64,000 bases of DNA from Neoceratodus forsteri (GCA_016271365.2 CM057456.1:666279501-666343500), one strand, 5' to 3'; counted from the first letter of the stretch, positions 1-10,559 are shown. Translations and numbers: made by a program. The notes: a model not told the origin generated them from the letters alone.

Positions 1-195
1 GGGAGCCAAATGTTCAATAGATTTAAAGGGTAAAAGATACAGGGCAAGACATTCATTTTTATAATATTTATTCGGCCCCATAAGGACATTGGAAGAGAGG
101 ACCATCTGTGAAGGTCTTGTACCTTCACCAACAGAGCATCCAAATTAAGTTTCCTAAGGGCCTCTGGGTCCCTAGTGAGATGTGTTCCTAGGTAT

Positions 196-1610
196 TTAAA
201 TGAGGAGGAGGACCATACCAAAATGGACAAAGTTAGCATGGAGGGTGAGAGTATTTAATGGGAATATAACAGATTTGGAATTATTCAATTTAGAATTAAC
301 TACTTGGCCAAACTTATCAATAATTTGCAGTGCATGTGTTAGAGAGGATTCCAGATTGGCCAAATGCAGAAGAATATCATCTGCGTACGCTGAGAGGGTC
401 AGGGATTGTTGGTATACGAGCAACCTATGACCGGGGGGAATGTTTAATTCTGATTAACAGAGGTTTTAAATATAGATTAAACAAAAAGGGAGATAAGGGA
501 CAGCCTTGCCGAGTGCCGGTAAACAGGGGGAATTGGGAGGAGAAACCCCCATTACAATAGATTCTAGCGGTAGGGGATTTGTATACCATCTGAATCCAGT
601 GAATGAAAGTTTCCGGGAAGCACATTCTTCGAAAAGAGTGACCCAGAGAAAGTCCCAGTGCACTCTATCAAAGGATTTTTCTGCGTCTAGTGAGATTAAA
701 GCCATAGGTATCTGGGAGTCTTGGGCCACTTGAAAAACGTGCAAAAGGGTTCGCAAGTGATCAGCAGGGGATCTGCCTTGAATGAACCCCACTTGTTCGG
801 GGCTCAGCAAATTAGACCAGACCTGTTTAATTCTAAGGGACAAAATTTTGGTTAGAATTTTAATGTCACAGTTTAGTAGTGAGATCGGACAGTAGCTGGC
901 AGGGTCTTTCTGAGGTTTGTCTGGTTTCAGGATCAAAACAATCATGGCTTCCAGTAAAGTAGAATCTAGGGAGTCCGAGGTGAACATGTAGTTAAATAAC
1001 TTCAAGACAAGGGAAGCAATTTCCTTATAAAAAACTTTATAGAAGTTGGAAGGAAAACCATCAGGTCCTGGGGACTTGTCCCATTTTAGTCCATTGATCG
1101 CACCCTCAACTTTCATCAAAGTAATAGGGGCAATTAACGTCTTGGCTTGGTGGGCTTGTAGGGAGGGGAGATGAAAATCATCTAAAAATTGCTCAGTATG
1201 GGCATGGGAAGGCTGAGAAGGGCCCCTACTATATAAGTTCCTATAGAAGGCCTCAAATATTTGAGAGATATCTTGAGAGGAGGTTGCAATAGAGCCATCT
1301 GGGAAACACAGGGTGGGAATCAGTCTTGAACTTTCTATTTCCCTAAGTTGAAGGGCTAGCATTCTGCCTGGTTTCCCTCTTTGGTCAAAAAAATGGCTTT
1401 GGTTTTAAGCATAGCATATTCTGCCTTTTCCCTTAGCAAGTCCGCGTATTCATTCCGAAGCTTCAACAAAGCTTCTAGGTCGGATTGAGAGGAGGAGGAG
1501 AGTAACTTATTTTCGGCCAGCCTAATCTGATTTGACAGCGAGATATCTCTAACTTCTCTTTGTTTTTTTCTTTTGGATGCTAACTTGATAAATTCACCCC
1601 GATGAAACAT
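196..1610 (-). pseudogene. L1 ORF2 linker and reverse transcriptase, multiply frameshifted
   Basis: 1610-1356 is a lysine/glutamate-rich linker. 1362-466 is the front of the RT, with DKSPGPDGFPSNFYK, IVLILKPDKP, YCPISLLNCDIKI, EQVGFIQGRS and the catalytic ISLDAEKSFDRV block, which normally reads LDAEKAFDRV. A frameshift moves TRQGCPLSP to the frame of 625-425, and another moves the catalytic AYADDILL box to the frame of 423-196. Three frames are therefore needed to recover a normal RT order. Codon-level similarity to the copy at 29.2-30.3 kb marks them as one family. Confidence 0.85.
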
Positions 1611-1706
1611 TTAAAAGAGCACCATATTAGATCCTCCCTAGTTGTAGAACCCACATTAAATTTTATAAAATCAGAAATCAGCGACTTAATGTGTGAAATT
1701 GTACGT

Positions 1707-2482
1707 TCATCTTTTAGGAGTTGTGTATTTAATTTCCATGAGGTGTCTCTGAGCATTCAGGTCAGGGAGAATCGAAATCCATGCCATGGAGTGGTCAGAG
1801 ATGGCAACAGGTTCAATACCTGTCAGTTGGATGTTCTTGAGAAAAATATTGCTAATAAGGATAAAATCAATTCTGGACCATGAGTGATGGACTTGTGAAT
1901 AAAATGAGAACAACTGTTCAGAGGGATGAAGCATCCGCCATGGGTCACATAAACCCAGTAGTTCTATAAAGTCCCTCAGAGCAAGTTGTGCAGGGGAAAG
2001 TGGTTTTAATGGCCTGTAGGTTTTATCCAGGTCTTGTGATGGGGCAATGTTCCAGTCACCGCCGAGAATTAACGAGGAGGGCAGTAGACCACTCAACCTG
2101 TCAACCAATCTCATAAGGAAATCTGTGTCTCCTCCCACTGGGCCATAGATTGCACCTAAAACTACACTGACATTATTAAGCAAGCCTTTAACAATAACAG
2201 ATCTACCTTCTGTATCCTTGAAACAGTCTGCGCCAAAAACGGTACATGCCTTTTCGCCAGAATAGCCACCCCTCTGCTAGCTGATGAGCCACAGGAAGCA
2301 AAAATTTGGGAAAAACCCTGCCTGCATAGCCCTCTGATTTCCAAATCCAGGAGATGAGTTTCTTGTATCAAAAGGATGTCAATATTTAAAAGAGCACAGA
2401 GTTTGAGAATCTGATATCTTTTGGCTATGTCTCTGGCACCTCTGACATTCCATGTTGCAATTTTGATTGGCACTGTTGTCAT
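1707..2482 (-). pseudogene. L1 ORF2 AP-like endonuclease domain, frameshifted
   Basis: This is the N-terminal nuclease domain that nicks target DNA to prime reverse transcription. Reading starts at the ATG at 2482 (MTTVPIKIATWNVRGA), with the conserved Asn in the TWN box and QETH supplying the metal-binding Glu. A frame change occurs near 2170-2183. The second frame (from 2183) carries IYGP, GGDWNI (the family's GDFN box), SRIDFIL and SDHS, the last holding the catalytic Asp-His pair. All the catalytic blocks are visible but no longer lie in one frame. A stop ends the second frame at 1707. The first ATG sits at the position typical for L1 ORF2. Confidence in the domain call is high; the copy is inactive. 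Confidence 0.85.
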
Positions 2483-2699
2483 GTGAATACTTGTTTGATA
2501 ACAGAGAACTCATATATCATTGACCGGAAAGACCCCCACAAAAGGCGCATCCCCCATCCCCAACCATGCCTGAGACTGAGCTTCACTATAACAGGTCCGT
2601 CTCTCCCAGCACATAACCATAATCGAACATGCAAATAACATTAACCATGCAATATCAACTTTAGACCTTGTAGCCAGTGAGACAGGTTTTTGATCGGAT
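2483..2699 (-). other. Stretch upstream of L1 ORF2, no gene seen
   Basis: This should be the inter-ORF or 5' part of the L1 on the minus strand. No ORF1 is recognisable; the element may be 5'-truncated here, since an unrelated minisatellite starts at about 2700. Confidence 0.4.
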
Positions 2700-2905
2700 G
2701 AATATTATTTCGTACAGATTGGAGGGGGGGGACACTAGACTACCAAGATATAAACAGTAATAATTATTTTATACAGCTTGGGGGGGGCCACTAGACTACC
2801 GGGGATGTAAAAAAATACACATTGAGGGGGCACTAGACTACCAGGACATTACACATCATTATATATTTTATGATTGGGGGGAGGGACACTAGACTACCAC
2901 GGATA
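2700..2905. repeat. Minisatellite, four units with CACTAGACTACC core
   Basis: Four units of roughly 45-60 bp each carry a G-run followed by CACTAGACTACC and an AT-rich tail (cores near 2732, 2792, 2831 and 2887). The same core, on one strand or the other, recurs at 9190-9300 and 9660-9830 (inside a foldback element), 24150-26200 and 38530-38720, so this is a dispersed family rather than a local slip product. Confidence 0.75.
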
Positions 2906-2939
2906 GTTAATACATTATTTTTGTTATTCAGATGGGGAA

Positions 2940-3375
2940 GAATAAAGTCCCCTGAGCAAAACACAGCCTCATTTAACTTTGTAGGGCACCCCGGGCTGAG
3001 AAAAAAGCATTTTAAAATCTGGCCATCTCGTCCCTCGCTCTTTGATAGTGAGCGTGCAATTTCTTTGATCGTGAGCCTGCAAATTCTTTGGTGACGAGAT
3101 TCTTTGATCACGATCATGCATCGTGAGTGAGGGACGAAATGGACGGATTAAAAAATAAATTTTCTTAGCCCAGGGGTGCCCTAGGAAGTCAAAAGAGGGT
3201 GGGATTTACTCAGTGGGCTTTGTTCTGTCGAACCATGGTGGTGGTTTACCGCAATTCTTTCAATTTTTTTGACTTATAACATTTTTAATTCTTTGTTCAT
3301 GAGCTTGCAAATTCCTTGATCATGAGCCTACAAATTCTTTGATCATGAGATTCTTTGATCGCTAAATAGGGACAA
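2940..3375 (-). repeat. Dispersed repeat with GATCAAAGAAT core, inverted copy
   Basis: About 1.5 units of a ~230-300 bp repeat containing many TTCTTTGATC words separated by GAGCCTGCAAA. The plus-strand sequence is the reverse complement of 11020-11380, including the words for 'aggacacccctgggctgag' and 'ccatggttcaacagaac'. The two loci form an inverted pair 8 kb apart. Confidence 0.7.
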
Positions 3376-3439
3376 GATGACCAGATTTTTTATAATGGAA
3401 TAGATAGGGAAATTTTACTAATCTTTGACATTGAATATC

Positions 3440-4079
3440 TTGGAAATGGTTTGGTCCTTTTACTTGAGATTTGGAGGGAAGAAAGGCAACATCCCACAGA
3501 TGTGCATTTTGGTAGTTTGGCCAAAAAATATTACAGGGCAGCAAACATACGACACTACAAAGTTGATACTTTTTCCTATAGGATAACAGTATGGCGTCCG
3601 CCGCATTCTTTGTCGCCCTGCTGCAAAATAATGGTTTGGTGTTTTGGGCTGAAATTTGGAGGTAGAAAAGCCAACATCCCACAGATGTGCTTTTTGGTGG
3701 TTTGGTGAAAAATATTACAAGGCGGCAAAGTGACGGCACTCTGAAATTGACTTTTTTCCCATAGGATAACATTATGGCGTCCATCGTGCCTTTCAAGGCC
3801 CGTATCTTGAAATGGTGCGAGATGTGGACTTTTCATCACAAACATGCTTAGCCCTCCCAACTGAGGGCTAAGTAGAAAACTAGCCAGGAAAGTCATAATT
3901 CATACAAATTTGTAATTTATTTTCTACGTCGTATGGTTCCTGAGATAGAAGCAATTTAGTATTCCAAGTCCTAATTTTGTGCTCTGAGGTCCATTATTAT
4001 GCATACGTTCTTTGTTTTCACTGTGTTTTTCAATGCAGTTTTTTGGGAAAGGAAGGGTGTGCCCTTTTGTTACTGTCCC
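3440..4079 (+). repeat. Repeat module M, first copy
   Basis: A ~190-bp unit (words 'ccaacatcccacagatgtg' and 'cccataggataacattatgg') occurs 1.9 times. It is followed by a conserved 300-bp segment ending near 'cactgtgtttttcaatgcag'. The whole block recurs at 6095-6560 as a direct copy, and related pieces lie at 20520-20960 and 21700-22200. No coding evidence: the short open frames here do not resemble any protein I know. Confidence 0.7.
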
Positions 4080-4890
4080 AGTTAACGTTTCCGGTTGTGC
4101 TTCCGTTACTGTTCGCATCACCGTTCCCATCTACGTCACCGTGTGCGTTACGGTTTTCATTTTGTTTGCACTTGTGTTTCTGTTTCTGTTTCATTTGGCA
4201 TTATTGTTGCTGTTACCGTTACCATTTGCATTTGCAATTGTGGTACCATGCCCATGTGCATTATGGTTTGCATTTCTGTATGTGCTTGCATTTGTGTTTG
4301 TGTTTCTGTTTCCTTTGGCATTATTGTTGCTGTTAACGTTACCATTTGTGTTTACAATTGTGGTTCCATAACCATGCGCCTTATGGTTTGCATTTTTGTA
4401 TGCAGTTATGTTTCTGTTTACTTTGGCGTTATTGTTGCTGTTACCGTTACATTTGCGTTTACAATTGTGGTACCGTGACCACGCGCATTACTGTTTGTGT
4501 TTCCGTATGCGCTTGCTTTTACATTTTCATTTCTGTATCCTTTTGTGTTATTCTTGCTGTTACTGTTACCATTTGCATTTACAATTGCGGTACCGTGTCC
4601 GTGTATGTTACGGTTTGTGTTTCCATACACACTTGCGTCTGTGTTTCTATCTCCTTTGGTGTTATTATTGCTGTTACCATTAGCATTTGTGTTTCCAATT
4701 GTGGTACTGTAAACATGCTTGTTACCAGTTGCATTCTGTATGCACTTCCGTGTGCTTCTCCGTTTCCATCACTGTTCGCCTTGGCATCACTTTGCACTTG
4801 CATTTCTACTTCTGTTTGTTTTAACATTTACGTTAGTGTCACCATGTGCGTAACCATTTACGCTTGCGTTTGCATTGCACTTACTGTTAC
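4080..4890 (+). repeat. Hexamer-built higher-order array, copy 1
   Basis: An array of degenerate pyrimidine-rich hexamers such as GTTACC, CATTTG and GTTTCC is organised into higher-order units marked by a GGCATTATTGTTGCTG box. Successive boxes are spaced 120, 108, 119 and 114 bp. Three plus-strand frames and some minus-strand frames stay open for 70-198 codons, which reflects the hexamer periodicity and lack of stop words, not a gene. It immediately follows module M, as does array 2. Confidence 0.8.
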
Positions 4891-4958
4891 TATGTCACAC
4901 AAAATCACATGTGCAACTTTCTACCTTTCTATTGTTTCTTAAAAAGTAAGGACATTTT

Positions 4959-5310
4959 ATGCAAAAAACTTTGTTAATGCATCAGTTAGGGTTCTTCTAC
5001 AGCCAAAAAAGTGAGAAAATGTGATTTTAGGGTTCCCACCCCTTGCACCCCACCCACAGCCTGCCCCCACCAACAGGCATCGGGTGTGCATTGGGGTCAC
5101 TGGCTCTCTCACCCCATTCTCCTACACTGCACCACCTCAGCTTGTTTACACATGGAATGGGGTGAGAGTTAGGGCCAATGACCCCAACGCAAAACCCCAA
5201 TGCCTGTTTGTGGGGTGGGCTGGGTGGGGTGTAAGGGTGGGAACCCCAAATTCTAATTTCTCACTTTTTTCACTGTAGAAGAACCCTAACTGTTGCATTA
5301 ATAATGTTTT

Positions 5311-5315
<5 letters not shown>
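4959..5315. mobile_element. Palindromic element, copy A
   Basis: Near-perfect inverted repeat of about 355 bp with arms of roughly 155 bp and a ~37-bp asymmetric centre (near 5115-5155). Tips read TGCAAAAAACTTTG and its complement; the inner arm words CATCAGTTAGGG and GGGTTCCCACCC occur on both sides. The right tip abuts a (TA)n tract. Five more copies are in the window (7495, 7917, 17575, 22231, 39431). No coding capacity, so non-autonomous if mobile. Confidence 0.8.

Positions 5316-5350
<35 letters not shown>
5313..5350. repeat. (TA)n microsatellite
   Basis: About 19 uninterrupted TA units directly at the right tip of palindromic copy A. Confidence 0.95.
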
Positions 5351-5355
<5 letters not shown>

Positions 5356-6094
5356 GGTAGCACAGTAGTGCTACTATAGTTAGGGTTGAGTACCAATTTA
5401 AGGTTAAATGCTGACATTTGCACCTTAATAACTTTGCCACCATTCAACAGATTTGCCTGACATTTGGTAGGCATGGGACATAGCCATAGATCTTGGGATC
5501 TGCCAACTTTTGTACCAATCAAATATACAGCTGCAGAGTTATTAAGTAACATTCAGGGGCACATTTACATTTTTTTACACATTATTTGCTTGTGCCTATA
5601 GGTTGCACAGTTTGTGTGACCAGTCCAATAACTTCAGGGAATGTGTGGCTGGGGTCCCCAATGTGCCGTTCAAAGATTTCATGAAAAAGTATTAAATGGT
5701 TCAAAAGTAATTATAAAAACAAGTTTCCCATTATAGACAATGGGAAAAGTTAACAAAAAGTTCAACAGTGTCACAAATGCAGCATTTAGTGTCACAAATG
5801 ACACCTGTAGTGTCATAAGTCAGCCATTTTATTTTCAGTTACTGAGCACAGAAATGCTTGGCATTAAAAATTGGGGCCATCTTGGGACACATTTTTTTTA
5901 TGTTTACCTAGTCGAGCCCTGAGGATGCTAGGCATGTCTTTATTTGGGGGTTAAACACCCCAGAAATATGTTTTTGAAATTTTTTGGAAAAGTAGTATTG
6001 CACCTGTGACACTTACATGATTTATTTTGGGAAAGTGTCGCAAATCACGGCACTACTTTGCAACACTATGGCCAAAATGACAGGAATTGTTTGC
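5351..6094. other. AT-rich non-coding repeat-derived stretch
   Basis: No gene seen. Words such as 'aactttgc' and 'accatagatct' at 5380-5560 are shared with 17975-18160, where they also follow a palindromic element, so this is probably another module of the same composite repeat. 5760-5830 contains a short run of 'gtgtcacaaatg' repeats. Confidence 0.5.
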
Positions 6095-6560
6095 CACCCT
6101 GCTGCAAAAGAACAGTTTGGTCTTTTGGGCTGAAATTCAGAGAGAAGAAAGCCAACATTTCACAGATGTGCCTTTCAGAGGTTTGGTGAAAAAATATTGC
6201 AGGGATGCAAAGTTATAGTACTCCAACGTTGACACTTTTTCCCATAGACTAACATTGTGGCATCTGTTGCGCCATTCGGGGCCTGTATCTCGGAAATGGT
6301 GTGAGATACGGACTTTTCATCACAAAAATGTCTAGCCCCCCCAGTTAGGAACTAAGGACAAAACTAGCCAGGAAAGTCATAATTCATATGAAATTTTTAA
6401 TTTTTTTCCATGCCGTACGGTGTCTGAGATTTAAGCAATTTAGTATTCCAACTCCTCATTTTCTGCTCTGAACCCAATTATTATGCATACATTCTTTGAA
6501 CTCACTGTGTTTCTCTATGCAGCTGTTGGGGACAATCAGGGTGTGCACTTCCATCACTGT
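6095..6560 (+). repeat. Repeat module M, second copy
   Basis: Direct copy of about 3617-4079 with moderate divergence: the same order of 'gctgaaatt', 'cacagatgtgc', 'ccataga(c)taacatt', 'ggacttttcatcac', 'actagccaggaaagtcataa' and 'cactgtgttt'. The offset between the copies is about 2.48 kb and continues through the following hexamer array. Confidence 0.75.
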
Positions 6561-7375
6561 TACCCTTAGCATTTCCACTTAAATTTCCTTACCCGTTGCA
6601 TTTTCGTTTGCGCTTGCGTTTGTATTACTGTTACCATTTGCGTTTCCACTACTGTTTGTGTTTGCATTTACATTTGCATCACCATGTGCATTTTCATTTG
6701 TGTTCATGGCCACCCTTCTGTTTGCATTTGTCTTTCATTTGGCATCATCGTTCCCGTTACCGTTACCATTTGCATTTCCAATTCCGTTACCATGACCATG
6801 CACGTTACAGTTTGCATTTCCGTACGCGCTTGTGTTTGCATTTCTGTTTCTTTTGGCATTATTGTTGCTGTTATCATTATCGTTTGCATTTCCAGTTGCA
6901 TTACCGTGACTGTGCGTGTTACAGTTTGTGTTTCTGTACATGCTTGCGTTTGTGTTTCTGTTTCTATTTCCTTTGGCATTATTGTTGTTGTTACCATAAC
7001 TATTTATGTTTCCAGTTGCATTTCTGTGCCTTTGTGTATTATGGTTTGCATTTCCGTTCACACTTGCATTTGCATTTCTGTTTCCTTAGGCGTTATCATT
7101 GCTGTTACCATTACCATTTGTGCTTCCAATTACGGTACTGTGACCATGCGCATTACGGTTTGTGTTTCCATTTCTGTTTGCTTTGCCATTATAGTTGCTG
7201 TTACCATTACCATTTGCATTTCCAATTGCAGTACCATGACTGTGCGCATTACCAGTTGTGTTTCCACACATGCTTGCATTTGCATCTCTGTTTGCGTTAC
7301 TTTTCGCTTTGGTGTCAGTTTGCGCTTGCGTTTCTATTACCATTTGCATTACCATTTATGTTTTTGTCACCATGG
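6560..7375 (+). repeat. Hexamer-built higher-order array, copy 2
   Basis: Same architecture as 4080-4890. The GGCATTATTGTTGCTG boxes lie at 6741, 6855, 6975, 7089 and 7185, giving spacings of 114, 120, 114 and 96, all multiples of six. A 327-codon plus-strand open frame (6684-7667) runs through and past it; its composition is a simple C/I/V/F/T repeat and it is not considered a gene. Confidence 0.8.
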
Positions 7376-7494
7376 TGATATCGTTGACAAAAAAAATAAC
7401 ATGGTGGGAGTACAGGGACCAAAGGGCCCGTGCTCCCACCACCACATTTCATTCACTATTTATAGTCCTCATTCTCAAAAAGAAGGGAAATTCA

Positions 7495-7843
7495 TAGCAA
7501 AAAAAACTCTATTTAATATATCAGTTTGGATTGTTCCACCTCAACAAAAGCAAGGAAATTCGATATTAGGGTTGAAACCCCACCTTGGACCACCCTACCC
7601 CACCCCCAGCTGGCATTGGTGTGTGCGTTGGGGTCATCTGTCTAACTCTCAGTACATTCTCCTATAGTTCACCCCTCAGCTTCTTTACACATGTGATGGG
7701 GTGAGAGTTAGGGACAATGACCCCAATGCACCCCAATGCTGGCTGGGCGGGTGAGAGTGAATCAAGGTGGGTTTTCTATCTAACATCAATTCCTGCTTTT
7801 TCTGTGGAACAACCTCTCTGATGCATTGAATGGAGATTTTTAT
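7495..7843. mobile_element. Palindromic element, copy B
   Basis: Diverged copy of the palindrome family: GCAAAAAAAACTCT left tip, the central word 'cattctcctatag ... acacatgtgatgggg', and a degraded right tip 'gagatttttatc' before the (TA) tract. Confidence 0.7.
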
Positions 7844-7847
7844 CATG

Positions 7848-7848
7848 A

Positions 7849-7912
<64 letters not shown>
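7848..7912. repeat. (TA)n(CA)n(TA)n compound microsatellite
   Basis: TA units, about 18 CA units and TA units, lying at the axis between palindromes B and C. Confidence 0.95.
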
Positions 7913-7916
7913 TCTA

Positions 7917-8269
7917 TGCAAAAAACTTCACTAATGCATCAGTTGGGGTTCTTCTACAGTGAAAAAAAGTGAGGAAATTCAATTTAAGGGTTCCACCTTG
8001 CACTCTACCCCCACCCTGCCCCCACCAACAAGCATTGGGGTGTGTGTTGGGGTCATTGGCCCTAACTCTCACTCCATCCCATGCGTAAACAAGCTGAGGT
8101 GGAGCAGTGTAGGAGAATGGGGTGAGAGTTAGGACTGATGACCCCAATGCACACACCGATGCCTGTTGTTGGGGGTGTGGTGCAAGGGGTGGGAACCCTT
8201 AAATCAAATTTCCTTGCTTTTTTTGCTGTAGAAGAATCCTAACTGATGCATTAACAAAGTTTTTTTGCA
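7917..8269. mobile_element. Palindromic element, copy C (opposite orientation)
   Basis: Well-preserved copy with tips TGCAAAAAACTTCAC and its complement. The asymmetric centre ('cccatgcgtaaacaagctg') is reversed relative to copy A, which shows that it is inserted or duplicated in the other orientation. Confidence 0.8.
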
Positions 8270-8379
8270 TAGAATTTCCTTACTTTTTAAGAAAGAATAG
8301 AAAAGTATAAAGTTGCACAAGTTGGTGGGAACACGGGGCCCCTTGTAAGTGTCAAGCCACATTACACACCCAATGACTA

Positions 8380-8669
8380 ACAAATGCCTTCACAACAGCA
8401 AGGCCAGCCACCAAACAAATGTTACTCTAGTAGCACAATAGAAAACACTGTCCACAAAACCTAAACTGCGCCACATAATATCTCCATAAAAAATATATTG
8501 TCTGACATGTAAACACCTCTGTTATCATCTACAGGACATGCCATCAGCACCCTCCAAATTTCAAGTAAAAAGACTAAACCTTGTCCAAGATATGACATGT
8601 CAAAATTTGAAATTTTCAATCATCAGAGTGGCACAGTTCTGCATCTGTTGACATTAAACACACACAAAT
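8380..8669 (+). repeat. 285-bp repeat, unit 1
   Basis: First of three direct units sharing 'aaaacactgtcc', 'atatctcca', 'ccaaatttcaagtaaaaag' and 'cagttctgcatctgttgac'. It stops exactly where the foldback element at 8670 begins and resumes after it at 10237, so unit 1 and unit 2 were once adjacent. Confidence 0.75.
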
Positions 8670-10236
8670 AGCCCAGATATTCAAACTGCACCAAGCTGTG
8701 GTGCAAGCCTGTGCACAGCTCAAATTTGTTGTGCAGGGGTGTGGCCAGGGCAATATTCAATGGAGTTGTGCTATAGTGCCACTGCTTTGAATATCACCCC
8801 CTGGCCACCCCCACTGTGCATGGCACAGTGGAATTGCACCAGTGCAAGTGGTCAGAGTGAAGCATTGAGATGCAGTGGCACAAGTGCCATTGCGCCATGC
8901 ACAGCACCTGCAAAATTCAAAGGGTGACATGCAAATGGGGCCATCATTTATGCAAGGTGCATGGGGGGCCATTTGCATCTGATTACAGCTCAATTTGCAT
9001 GTCATTAGCATGCAGATGCGCCAATCCCCCGACAAGTTGTGCCTGGTGCCCTGCCAGGCAGCAGCCATTGGGGACCGATGCCTGCATCCCGATTGCAGGA
9101 TGTCCTGTAAGGGACAAAGAATGTCTCCCATCCCTAGTGATTCAGTGGACTGTGATTAGCCCAATCGCGGGCATAACTGTATCCCCCCCAAAGTCCAATA
9201 TCCCTGGTGGTCCAGTGGACCGCACAGAGCCCGATCATGGGCGGCATTCCTCCCCCCAAGTCCGAAATCCCTGGTGATCTAGTGGACCCCCTCACCCCAC
9301 CCACCCACTGGGCCCCACCCCGTTCCCCATCAGCCAGCAGCACCTCACCCACCTGCCACCCTGCCCCCACCAACTGACAGCTCGGTGTGGCTGCACACCC
9401 ATTAGTTCAGAGCATGAGCCAATGGATGTGCAGTCCATACCATACTAGTCAGTGCAGATATGTGAATGAATTAATTCACATATTTGGACTGACTAGTACG
9501 GTATGGGCTGCACACCCATTGGCCCATGCTCTGAACCAATGGGCATGCAGCCATACCAAGCTGTCAGTCAGCTGGTAGCAGGGTGGCAGGTGGGTGGGGT
9601 GCCGCTGCCCGCCAGCTGATGGGGGAGTGGGGTGGTGGGGCTCAGTGGCCGGGTGGGGTGGAGGTCCACTAGATCACCAGGTATTTTGGACTACGGGGAA
9701 TGCCACTGGTGATCAGGCTCTGTGCAGTCCACTGGACCACCAGGGATATTGGACTTTGGGGGGATGCTGATGCCCTTGATCAGGCTACTCATGGTCCACT
9801 GGACCACCAGGGATATAGGACTTTGGGGGGAATGTCTGATGTCCGTGATCAGGGCATGGGGGGATTCCACCATGTGTGGTGGGAACAGCCGATGGCCACC
9901 CACAGGTGTCAGCTGCTGTGTTGTGCCCTGCAATGCGGCAGCTCACCTGTGGATGGCCCTCAACTTGTTCCTGTTTTTTTCAGGCGTAACTTTGTGCAGG
10001 TGCAGGTAGGGGTTGTGCCTGCATAACTCTGCATGCCCGGGCTGAATATCGGGCTGTGCAGTTTATGCATGGGCATGCCCACCCTACATGTGCCTGCATA
10101 CATTGCTGATGCACCCTGGCGCATCGGGATTTGTGTGGCACACTTTCCCTTTTAAATAATGCACTTGGGTGCATCAGTGGGTTGTGCATGGCACAACACC
10201 ATTGCACCATGCACAACCCTTTTGAATATCTGGGCC
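8670..10236. mobile_element. 1.57-kb foldback transposon-like element
   Basis: Terminal inverted repeats AGCCCAGATATTCAAA (8670-8685) and, on the complement, GGCCCAGATATTCAAA (10236-10221), 15 of 16 matching. It is bounded by AAT at 8667-8669 and 10237-10239, a 3-bp target duplication inside the 285-bp repeat. The body is a giant palindrome centred near 9470; the inner ~350 bp of each arm (9110-9467 and 9474-9840) are closely matched, while the outer arms are more diverged. Each arm carries copies of the CACTAGA(C/T)CACCAGG motif in opposite orientation. No transposase frame. A 3-bp duplication with GGCC-type tips fits PIF/Harbinger-like non-autonomous elements, but no family match was made. 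Confidence 0.8.
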
Positions 10237-10559
10237 AATGACTGAAAACTATATCCATGACACTAAGGTTAGGTATTCTATCAATTTCATGCCACCACCA
10301 CAAGCAAAACTCTGTCAACAGAATGTAAACTGCACCATGCCATATCTCCACCCAAAAAAAATTTCTGAAATGAAAACATGGTCATTTACATCCACAGGAC
10401 TTGCCATCAAAACCCTACACATTTCATGTGAAAAGACCAAAGCGTGTCCGAGATATAACATTTTAACATGTGAGACTTTCATTCATCAGACTGGTACAGT
10501 TCTGCACCTGTTGACATTTAACACATACAACGACTGAAAAGTACATCCATGAAGCTACG
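10237..10559 (+). repeat. 285-bp repeat, unit 2 and start of unit 3
   Basis: Continues from unit 1 after the foldback insertion. At about 10530 the next unit begins ('cgactgaaaagtacatcc') and is cut by a CR1 tail at 10560. Confidence 0.75.

Larger units (their letters stand above)
1..2482 (-). mobile_element. L1-like LINE, ORF2 remnant running off the window start
   Basis: Minus-strand non-LTR retrotransposon. In reading order there is an AP-type endonuclease (2482 to 1707), a linker (1610-1356) and a reverse transcriptase (1362 to 196). The order, the ATWNVRGA start and the TRQGCPLSP and AYADD boxes fit the L1/Tx1 group. Several frameshifts and stops break it, so it is a dead copy. The C-terminal third and 3' end lie outside the window. 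A second, diverged copy of the same family lies at 28990-33850 in the same orientation; even the sequence just 3' of the YADD box is alignable between the two. Confidence 0.85.
7395..8350. repeat. Head-to-head pair of palindromes with matching flanks
   Basis: Palindromes B and C sit on either side of a (TA)(CA)(TA) tract, and their outer flanks are inverted copies of each other: 7425-7495 ('gtgctcccacca ... aagaagggaaattc') against the complement of 8270-8350. The outer flank of C is nearly identical, in reverse, to the flank left of copy A (4905-4958). The whole is an inverted repeat of about 0.95 kb centred near 7880. Confidence 0.7.

Noticed and set aside
4346..4942. 198-codon plus-strand open frame
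   Set aside because: Same cause: the hexamer-based array lacks stop words; not a gene.
6684..7667. 327-codon plus-strand open frame
   Set aside because: It runs through the hexamer array; several other frames and the other strand are open too, and the peptide is a simple repeat without a domain.
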